Shown: one piece after another, positions 8,901 through 13,123 of the stretch
How the letters are laid out: every line of letters begins with the position of its first letter
Position numbering within the stretch: the stretch's first letter is position 1
Source of the DNA: UBA6136 sp044378425
GTDB lineage: Bacteria; Pseudomonadota; Gammaproteobacteria; Methylococcales; Methylococcaceae
Length of the DNA stretch: 13,123 nt
Assembly (NCBI GenBank): GCA_044378425.1
Contig: JBILXN010000050.1
Location: 1-13,123, forward strand
Reading direction: 5' to 3'
Notes under the pieces: model-generated
Databases searched by the model: none
What the model was told of the DNA's origin: nothing
What the model saw: the letters and a program-made list of their open reading frames with translations, nothing else
Translations under genes and position numbers: made by a program

Positions 8901-9401
8901 CTGATTAACGCAGTGATAACTGACACTCTCCAGTCGATTACGAGTCTCTTCCAGATTAATCGGGCTACCGGGCTTGAGGACGAAGGTATTACCCAACACA
9001 TGACTGCGAGGACTTAGCCGTTGCATCAAGGTGGCAGCCGGCGTCAACAAGATACCCCGCCCTGTTCTTGACAACAGCGAGAGCGTTTTTAATCGCTCAG
9101 AAACAATCTCGGGTAATGGCGCGAAAACATCATAGGGTAGTGTTTCCCAGTCCGGAAAATGCAGCACTGGCACAGAACCGCCCAGAAAAAACTGGATTTC
9201 ATGCTCCAGCCTTACCGCCGTTTGGGTATCCTCAACCACAACCAGATACAGACGATTATCCGCTCGCACCGCCGACGCCAGCGCCAAGGCATCACCACAA
9301 CCACGCAGACCACGCCATAGCACTGGCGGCCCTGGCCGGATCGACACTTCAGGGAGAAAGGGCGAGTATTTCCTGTTGGAAGGCTGGGTTATTTGATTCA
9401 T
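5904..9401 (-). CDS. mfd: Transcription-repair coupling factor Mfd
   Basis: Mfd is the DNA translocase that recognises RNA polymerase stalled at lesions, displaces it and recruits UvrA. Numbered from the ATG used here (1165 residues; E. coli 1148) it has the UvrB-like N-terminal modules (HFPDWETLPYD near 81-91, GEFAVRGSILDLFP near 172-185). The CarD-like RNAP-interacting domain starts near 500 (GAPVVHQDHGVGRFMGL). The RecG-like motor has P-loop GDVGFGKT (about 648-655), Walker B DEEQRFG (about 749-755), motif III TATPIPRTL and motif VI QIRGRVGRS (about 918-926). A C-terminal TRCF domain ends the protein. The frame also has a TTG at 9416 that would add five residues. I prefer the ATG because the candidate promoter would place transcription start near 9413, inside that extension. 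Neither start has a strong Shine-Dalgarno. It is the first gene of the minus-strand block and diverges from hns. Confidence 0.96.
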   Translation of the reverse strand: MNQITQPSNRKYSPFLPEVSIRPGPPVLWRGLRGCGDALALASAVRADNRLYLVVVEDTQTAVRLEHEIQFFLGGSVPVLHFPDWETLPYDVFAPLPEIVSERLKTLSLLSRTGRGILLTPAATLMQRLSPRSHVLGNTFVLKPGSPINLEETRNRLESVSYHCVNQVLQHGEFAVRGSILDLFPMGSAVPYRIELFDDEVESIRTFDPETQRSADKVGDINLFPAREFPFDDAAIKRFRQAFRTQFPEASASNPLYQDISKGVAAGGADYYLPLFVEHTETLFDYLPQQTTIVLHGPIEQAATQFFADTEARYQQRKAYIDKPPLPPEQLFLDPAALQTRLARYPRILIERGGQTDTVSEGEAVQVTIFECRELPPIALDPKHKEPAKELQSLVAGLGGRTLFVAETAGHREALLENLARIQIKPKVVDHWQQFSEGSDRICLVVAPMDHGLLLDDPALAIITETQLSGERVQQRRRRRTGGGYKLDQLLRNLEELEIGAPVVHQDHGVGRFMGLTKLTVGGIDAEFLTLEYAHQDTLYVPVSSLHLIGRYSGASPESAPLHRLGGEQWQKARRKALERVRDVAAELLDIYAKRAARQGASLTLITDEYANFAAGFPFEETPDQETAILDVIKDLASAQPMDRVVCGDVGFGKTEVAMRAAFIAVQNGRQVAVLVPTTLLAQQHYQNFRDRYADWPIRVETLSRFVGKKQQDQVMAELAEGKIDILIGTHKILQKSVQFRDLGLVIVDEEQRFGVAQKEYFKKLRSEVDFLTLTATPIPRTLNMAMSGLRDISIIATPPPNRHAIKTFISEWDGALIQEAILREIKRGGQVYFLHNKIETMEKMARDLEGMIPLASIRIAHGQMPERELEQIMLDFYHQRFNVLLCTTIIESGIDVPSANTIIINRADKLGLSQLHQIRGRVGRSHHRAYAYLVVPPKGLMTTDATRRLEAIDASGELGAGFILSSHDLEIRGAGELLGGEQSGQIQEIGLSLYTELLERAVKALQSGRQPEIDLMPHEAGPEIDLQSPALIPETYLGDVHTRLVLYKRIANARSHEDLRALQVEMIDRFGLLPPATKTLFAMAELKLQAEKLGIRKIEAGAMGGRILFHPNPDIDPMKVIHLIQAQAQTYTLDGPERLRFTCPLETAEARVGFLEALLGLLGG

Positions 9402-9419
9402 TACTTGGAGCGTCAATTC

Positions 9420-9448
9420 GATAAATCCATCATGTCAACAACTGTAAA
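9420..9448 (-). promoter_or_regulatory. Candidate mfd promoter
   Basis: On the minus strand TTTACA (plus 9443-9448) and TTTATC (plus 9420-9425) are 17 bases apart. Transcription would start near 9413, leaving a leader of only about 12 bases before the ATG at 9401. The match is modest. Confidence 0.3.
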
Positions 9449-9539
9449 GGGCAAACAACAGGCTGTACAGGATCCTATTCAAACTCCCTGGCATCACCGT
9501 TACCACGCACCATTACTCCGCTAAACAAAGCAACGGGGC

Positions 9540-9567
9540 CGATCAACCTCTTGACGTTCGATCAACC
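9540..9567. repeat. 9-bp direct repeat CGATCAACC, 19-bp period
   Basis: CGATCAACC occurs at 9540-9548 and 9559-9567 in the mfd/hns intergenic region. TTGACGTTCGATCAA between and across the copies is also partly palindromic. It could be a regulator site for either divergent gene; no protein can be named. Confidence 0.4.
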
Positions 9568-9699
9568 GCGAAAACAGTACACTCGAAGCGGGTTATTGAA
9601 CCGTGTGCTTCAGATATTTAGTTTTTGCAAGGCCGGTGCAACCCCACCGCGTTAGCGTCGAACTAAAATTAGCTTTCAAACGGAATGTGTATTGGCTAT

Positions 9700-9727
9700 T
9701 TGCACAAAATAAAAAATGCAATATACT
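9700..9727 (+). promoter_or_regulatory. hns promoter
   Basis: TTGCAC (9700-9705) and TATACT (9722-9727) are separated by 16 bases in a strongly A+T-rich spacer that contains AAAATAAAAAA. Transcription would start near 9734, giving a leader of about 50 bases to the ATG at 9784. The A-tract and the downstream TATATATA are the kind of DNA H-NS proteins prefer, so autorepression is plausible. Confidence 0.6.
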
Positions 9728-9783
9728 CTCAGCCGGTAACATGTTCCTTAATCTATATATATGCAATTAGCCAAGAGGTAAAT

Positions 9784-10104
9784 ATGAGCACAGATCTACA
9801 TGATATGTCAGAAGCACAACTTGCCAGCCTGCTTGAGAATGCCCAAAAGGCACTCAGACAGAAACAGGAAGGTAAACGTAAGGAAATTATCAATCAAATC
9901 AGGGAACTCGCTAATTCTATTGGCGTTAACGTCGAAATCAATGATGGCGCCAAAAGTGTTTCCACGAGGAAAGGCAGCAAGGTCGAACCCAAATACCGCA
10001 ACCCTAACAACCATCAGGAAACCTGGACGGGTCGCGGTATGAAACCACGCTGGATGCAGGCCCTTATTGATCAGGGTCACGACCCCATGGAATTCAGCAT
10101 CTAA
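9784..10104 (+). CDS. hns: H-NS family nucleoid-structuring / xenogeneic silencing protein
   Basis: A 106-residue H-NS-type protein that should bind A+T-rich DNA, bridge it and repress transcription. The N-terminal half (about 1-45) is charged and helical, with coiled-coil character for oligomerisation (MSEAQLASLLENAQKALRQK). A polar linker at about 52-68 leads to the DNA-binding domain at 70-106: KYRNPNNHQETWTGRGMKPRW. The AT-hook-like loop reads R84-G85-M86, where the common form is Arg/Gln-Gly-Arg; the third basic residue is replaced by Met. I chose the ATG at 9784 because AGAGG lies 5 bases upstream and the family N-terminus starts there. The frame is open upstream to 9685 but crosses the promoter. 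The gene looks more A+T-rich than its neighbours. It is monocistronic, with a terminator hairpin after it. Confidence 0.9.
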   Translation: MSTDLHDMSEAQLASLLENAQKALRQKQEGKRKEIINQIRELANSIGVNVEINDGAKSVSTRKGSKVEPKYRNPNNHQETWTGRGMKPRWMQALIDQGHDPMEFSI

Positions 10105-10118
10105 ATCGCTGAACAGCA

Positions 10119-10156
10119 CGGGGCTGCCGCTTGATTTCAAGCCAGCCCCGCTATTT
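10119..10156 (+). terminator. Intrinsic terminator of hns
   Basis: CGGGGCTG (10119-10126) pairs with CAGCCCCG (10143-10150). After a CC bulge, GCTTG (10129-10133) pairs with CAAGC (10138-10142) around an ATTT loop. A short tail CTATTT follows. A second small hairpin GCGGC/GCCGC (10157-10172) with TTAATT after it may reinforce it. It sits between hns and the convergent aguB; there is no T-run on the aguB strand. Confidence 0.75.
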
Positions 10157-10192
10157 GCGGCGAACCTGCCGCTTAATTCGATTATCGGTTTA

Positions 10193-11083
10193 TCAGTCCA
10201 GGAACCGACGGGTTATTCCCTCATAAGCCTCTATCCTGCGATCCCGCAGAAACGGCCAAATTCGGCGCACACCCTCCGAACGCTGGCGATCCAGCTCAAC
10301 CATGAGTACCCCGCTCTTCAGGCTATCGGCTTGGCAGAGAAACTCGCCCTGCGGCCCCGCCGCAAAACTGTTGCCCCAGAACTGTATTCCTTTGCTTTGC
10401 CCGCTCGGATCAGGCTCGCGACCAATTCTATTACACGCAATGACCGGCAGCCCGTTGGCCACGGCATGGCCGCGCTGAACGGTGATCCAGGCATCCAGCT
10501 GGCGCTGCTGTTCGGCCGGCTCATCATCAGGATTCCAGCCAATGGCCGTGGGATAAATCAAAAGATCAGCACCGGCCAAAGCCATCAGGCGGGCGGCCTC
10601 CGGATACCATTGATCCCAACACACCAGTACACCCAGTTTGCCGACAGAGGTAGAAATAGGCGAAAACCCAAGATCGCCCGGAGTGAAATAAAACTTCTCG
10701 TAATACCCGGGATCATCGGGAATGTGCATTTTGCGATATTTACCGGCCAACCGGCCATCACGCTCAAGCACTACCGCGGTATTGTGGTACAACCCCGGCG
10801 CACGACGCTCGAACAGGGATGCCACGATCACCAGATCCAGTTCCCTGGCCAAACCCGCAAGCTGCTCGGTGGTAGGGCCCGGAATCGGTTCAGCCAGATC
10901 AAACCGCGCGGTATCCTCGGTCTGGCAGAAATAGGGGCCGAGGTGTAACTCAGGCAGCACAACCAGTTTTGCGCCTTGAGCGGCAGCCTCCCGGACACCC
11001 TGAATGGACGTCGCAAGATTGATAGCGGGATCTGCGTCCATGCAGGCTTGCTGAATGAAGCCCACCTTAAGAAGGGAAGACAT
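10193..11083 (-). CDS. aguB: N-carbamoylputrescine amidase
   Basis: A nitrilase-superfamily amidase that hydrolyses N-carbamoylputrescine to putrescine, CO2 and ammonia in the cytoplasm, the second step after agmatine deiminase. The 296-residue product shows the Glu-Lys-Cys triad: E45 in LPELHLGPYF, K118 in YRKMHIPDDPGYYEKFYFTPG (116-136) and C155 in VCWDQWYPEAARL. YPTAIGW, VIACNRIG and FWGNSFAAGPQGEF are also typical of plant/bacterial AguB. The ATG at 11083 gives the family N-terminus (LKVGFIQQACMDAD) and lies 6 bases after the aguA stop; only a weak TGAG is upstream, so translation is probably coupled to aguA. The pairing with aguA is what makes the substrate assignment strong. It converges with hns. 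Confidence 0.95.
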   Translation of the reverse strand: MSSLLKVGFIQQACMDADPAINLATSIQGVREAAAQGAKLVVLPELHLGPYFCQTEDTARFDLAEPIPGPTTEQLAGLARELDLVIVASLFERRAPGLYHNTAVVLERDGRLAGKYRKMHIPDDPGYYEKFYFTPGDLGFSPISTSVGKLGVLVCWDQWYPEAARLMALAGADLLIYPTAIGWNPDDEPAEQQRQLDAWITVQRGHAVANGLPVIACNRIGREPDPSGQSKGIQFWGNSFAAGPQGEFLCQADSLKSGVLMVELDRQRSEGVRRIWPFLRDRRIEAYEGITRRFLD

Positions 11084-11089
11084 AAGATA

Positions 11090-12148
11090 TCAACTCACAG
11101 AAACGGTGGCAGGAAACTGCATGGTCATGCAATGCAGACTGCCGTACTGGCGAATCAGCGGCAGACAATCAATAGCAACAATCTCACGGTCCGGGAAACA
11201 GTCTGCGAGACGCTCCAGCGCTAGTTGGTCAGCAGCTTCATCGTTATAGACCGGCACCAATACCGCATCGTTGATGATGAGAAAGTTGGCGTAGGTCGCT
11301 GGCAGACGATCACCGTCCTCGCTGCGAATGACGGCAGGCATGGGCAAAGGCACCAGCCTGTAGGCCTTGCCTGACGCTGAACTAAATGACTGCAACTGGG
11401 CCGCCATCGCCTGAAACTCCGCATAGAGCGGATCGGCGGGATCGTCGCAGGCGGTATAGGCGATCGTATCTGGCGAGCAAAACCGGGCCAAGGTGTCAAT
11501 ATGGGCGTCGGTATCGTCGCCCTCGGCATGACCATGCGCCAGCCAAAGAATTTTTTCCGCGCCGAGGCGGATGCGCAACTCAGATTCGATCTGAGCCTGA
11601 TCAAAGGCCGGATTGCGATTGGGATTGAGCAGACAGCGGCGGGTTGTCATGACCGTAGACTGGCCATCGGTTTCGATGCTGCCACCCTCAAGCACAAAAT
11701 CAACCGCCAGTCTAGGGATATCGCCAAGTATGCCGGTCGCATGCAGCCGCTGAGCCAGCGCGGCATCGTCGGCATGCTCGTACTTTCCACCCCAGCCGTT
11801 GAAACGAAAATCCAGCAGGCTGACGGCCCCATCACCAGTAGCCACTGTCAGCGGCGCCGTATCTCGAACCCAGACATCGTTATAGGGCAAGACCACACAT
11901 CGCACCCGCTCCAGAGTGCAGTGGCCGGCGCCGAGGCGTTCGAGAATGGCATCACGGTGACGCTCACTGCGACACGCAACAATGACGATTTGACGGCGGG
12001 CAATTTCGCTGGCGATGCGGGTGTAGGTATCTTCCACAGCAGACAACCAGCGACTGAAATCGCCTTCGGCATAGGGCCAGGCCAGAAGCACGGCGGACTG
12101 TTCCGCCCATTCGGGTATCAGAGCAACGGGAGTAGCAGTGTAGGTCAA
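11090..12148 (-). CDS. aguA: Agmatine deiminase
   Basis: A peptidyl-arginine-deiminase-fold enzyme that converts agmatine to N-carbamoylputrescine and ammonia. The 352-residue product has the expected active-site elements: NDVWVRDTAP (90-99, with D96), LEGGSIETDG (153-162), LNPNRNP (174-180), GDDTDAHIDTLARF (210-223, catalytic H216) and the nucleophile C340 in GSLHCMTMQFP. The last motif is more often GGIHC, so the second Gly is Ser here. The start is a TTG at 12148. The nearest in-frame stop upstream is eight codons away with no ATG or GTG between, and the residues MTYTATPVALIPEWAEQSAVLLAWP match the usual short N-terminus before PEW. GGA lies about 10 bases upstream. It is followed closely by aguB; a candidate promoter and a repeated 9-mer lie upstream. 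Confidence 0.94.
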   Translation of the reverse strand: MTYTATPVALIPEWAEQSAVLLAWPYAEGDFSRWLSAVEDTYTRIASEIARRQIVIVACRSERHRDAILERLGAGHCTLERVRCVVLPYNDVWVRDTAPLTVATGDGAVSLLDFRFNGWGGKYEHADDAALAQRLHATGILGDIPRLAVDFVLEGGSIETDGQSTVMTTRRCLLNPNRNPAFDQAQIESELRIRLGAEKILWLAHGHAEGDDTDAHIDTLARFCSPDTIAYTACDDPADPLYAEFQAMAAQLQSFSSASGKAYRLVPLPMPAVIRSEDGDRLPATYANFLIINDAVLVPVYNDEAADQLALERLADCFPDREIVAIDCLPLIRQYGSLHCMTMQFPATVSVS

Positions 12149-12176
12149 GACGAATGATCCATAGAGTCGTTAAAGT

Positions 12177-12206
12177 GGGCGATTCTAACCGAAAACCGGG
12201 CGATTC
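12177..12206 (-). promoter_or_regulatory. Candidate aguAB control region: -10 box with tandem 9-mer
   Basis: On the minus strand GAATCGCCC occurs twice (plus 12198-12206 and 12177-12185), 21 bases start to start, about two helical turns. The promoter-proximal copy overlaps TAGAAT (plus 12182-12187), a good -10 sequence, though no good -35 is visible. This arrangement suits a repressor or activator controlling aguAB, but the regulator is not in the window. Confidence 0.4.
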
Positions 12207-12230
12207 AGGCTCCAGGCGAAAGGCCACTCA

Positions 12231-13123
12231 TCAATCCCGCGCCCAGCCCTCGACCCGTCGGGTAGGCACAGGATCGGTTTCACTGGAGGGCGGATGCGAC
12301 CGTTGGGTCACAATTCTGAAGCAAACCCGCAGAGTATCCCCCGCCAATATCCAGGACACCGCAATAAACAACAGCGTCAGACCAGCATCCAGATAATCGT
12401 TAAAAATCAACTGCGGCGCGTTGGCAGCCTGTTCAGACGGCAGCAGCCCACCCGCCAGTTTGTCGGATAAATCCTTTGCATGAGCAAAAAAACCGATCCT
12501 TAACTCCGGGCTGAACAGCTTCTGCCAGGCGGCGGTACTGGTCACGATCAGTAACCAGACCAAGGGCACCCCGGTCACCCAGGCGTACCGTAACTTGCCA
12601 CTTTTGACAATGATCGTGGTTGCCACACAAAGGGCGATGCCCGCCAGCATCTGGTTGGCAATCCCGAATAGCGGCCACAGGCTGTTGATGCCACCCAGAG
12701 GATCAATGACGCCGATATAGAGCAGATAGCCCCAGCCGGTCACCACCATCGCACTGGTCAGGATCACGCCGGGATACCAGGAGGTCCGGCCCAGCGCCGG
12801 AATCCAATTACCCAGCACATCCTGCAACATGAAACGGGCAACCCGGGTACCGGCATCAAGCGTGGTCAGAATGAACAGCGCCTCGAACATGATGGCGAAG
12901 TGATACCAAAGCGCCAGCAGACTCTCGCCAAAGGCACTCGCAAACAGGCTCGCCATACCCACCGCCAGCGAAGGGGCGCCACCGGTGCGGGCAAACAGGG
13001 TCGATTCGCCCATTTCCCGCGCCAGCATCTGCATCTGCTCCAGCGTGACCGGAAAACCCCAACCCGAGATGGTAGCGACTGCCACAGCGGCCTCCTTGCC
13101 GACCACACCGGCGGGGCTATTGA
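12231..13123 (-). CDS. CstA/BtsT-family carbon starvation transporter (C-terminal part; 5' end outside window)
   Basis: The C-terminal ~297 residues of an inner-membrane carrier of the CstA family, whose characterised members take up peptides (CstA) or pyruvate with protons (BtsT/YjiY). The frame is open to the right edge (reading NSPAGVVGKEAAVAVATISG), so roughly the first 400 residues are missing. Family marks are ISGWGFPVTLEQM, FGESLLALWYHFAIMFEALF and ILTTLDAGTRVARFMLQDVLG, followed by several membrane segments (about six in this part, e.g. GVILTSAMVVTGWGYLLYIG, ALCVATTIIV, GVPLVWLLIVTSTAAW, LTLLFIAVSWILAG). It ends in a polar tail, VTQRSHPPSSETDPVPTRR. The substrate cannot be decided. 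It ends 82 bases before aguA on the same strand without a clear terminator. Confidence 0.93.
   Translation of the reverse strand, partial: NSPAGVVGKEAAVAVATISGWGFPVTLEQMQMLAREMGESTLFARTGGAPSLAVGMASLFASAFGESLLALWYHFAIMFEALFILTTLDAGTRVARFMLQDVLGNWIPALGRTSWYPGVILTSAMVVTGWGYLLYIGVIDPLGGINSLWPLFGIANQMLAGIALCVATTIIVKSGKLRYAWVTGVPLVWLLIVTSTAAWQKLFSPELRIGFFAHAKDLSDKLAGGLLPSEQAANAPQLIFNDYLDAGLTLLFIAVSWILAGDTLRVCFRIVTQRSHPPSSETDPVPTRRVEGWARD

Larger units (their letters stand above)
9402..9783. other. 382-base non-coding region between divergent mfd and hns
   Basis: No credible gene lies here. From left to right it holds a candidate mfd promoter (9420-9448), a largely featureless stretch to about 9535, the direct repeat CGATCAACC (9540-9548 and 9559-9567), a foldable segment (about 9585-9667) and the A+T-rich hns promoter and leader (9700-9783). 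In the foldable segment GAAGC/GCTTC encloses GGTT/AACC (9585-9611). TTTAGTT (9617-9623) can pair with AACTAAA (9661-9667) around either TTGCA/TGCAA (9625-9641) or CGGTG/CACCG (9634-9649), which exclude each other. A long hns leader from an upstream promoter, an independent small RNA, or chance folding are all possible. Confidence 0.55.

Noticed and set aside
9631..9656. Resemblance to a cobalamin riboswitch core (GGTGCAA followed by CC)
   Set aside because: Only a few bases match. The surrounding conserved boxes and the ~200-base size are missing, and the neighbouring gene is an hns homologue, not a cobalamin-related gene.
9741..9770. A nine-codon leader ORF (MFLNLYICN) before hns
   Set aside because: It would start only about 7 bases after the predicted transcription start with no ribosome-binding site, and its content suggests no attenuation logic.
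10067..10948. A 293-codon open frame on the plus strand across aguB
   Set aside because: It begins inside hns and runs antisense to aguB, which has a full nitrilase triad. The translation is compositionally odd with no recognisable motif and no proper ribosome-binding site.
11501..12157. A 218-codon open frame on the plus strand across aguA
   Set aside because: Antisense shadow of a complete agmatine deiminase; no domain or start signal of its own.

Overview
The window reads as ordinary chromosome of a gammaproteobacterium. The reasons are the dnaX-ybaB-recR gene block preceded by a 4.5S-type SRP RNA gene, a DnaX N-terminus and a RecR closely resembling the enterobacterial proteins, and an H-NS-family nucleoid protein. 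I cannot place it below class level. Coding density is high. No insertion sequence, integrase, CRISPR array, tRNA or rRNA is visible.

Layout from left to right. (1) The 3' part of a MalK/UgpC-type sugar ABC transporter ATPase (+, cut by the left edge) converges with a cytosolic 5'-nucleotidase of the cN-I type (-). (2) Diverging from the nucleotidase, across a 220-base gap with a strong hairpin, is a gene for a small membrane-anchored protein that I do not recognise (+), followed by a probable terminator. (3) A long collinear minus-strand block for genome maintenance follows, in transcription order mfd, ffs (SRP RNA), dnaX, ybaB, recR, and a HIT-family (hinT-like) gene. The last four are tightly packed and probably one operon. 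(4) Upstream of mfd is a 382-base non-coding stretch shared with the divergent hns-like gene (+). It holds a good hns promoter, a candidate mfd promoter, a 9-bp direct repeat and a foldable segment. (5) Converging on hns are aguB and aguA (-, 6-base gap), which together convert agmatine to putrescine through N-carbamoylputrescine. (6) The C-terminal part of a CstA/BtsT-family carbon-starvation transporter (-) runs off the right edge.

Functionally there are three blocks: replication/repair and protein-targeting housekeeping (mfd to hinT), polyamine/agmatine metabolism (aguAB), and transport or nucleotide salvage at the edges. I found no convincing new multi-gene system. The points most worth a second look are regulatory or small-scale. 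They are a 10-bp inverted repeat linking the 5' arm of the SRP RNA to the dnaX start codon region, a 9-bp operator-like repeat with 21-bp period over the putative aguA promoter, an Arg-Gly-Met variant of the H-NS minor-groove motif, the structured mfd/hns intergenic region, and the unrecognised membrane-anchored protein.
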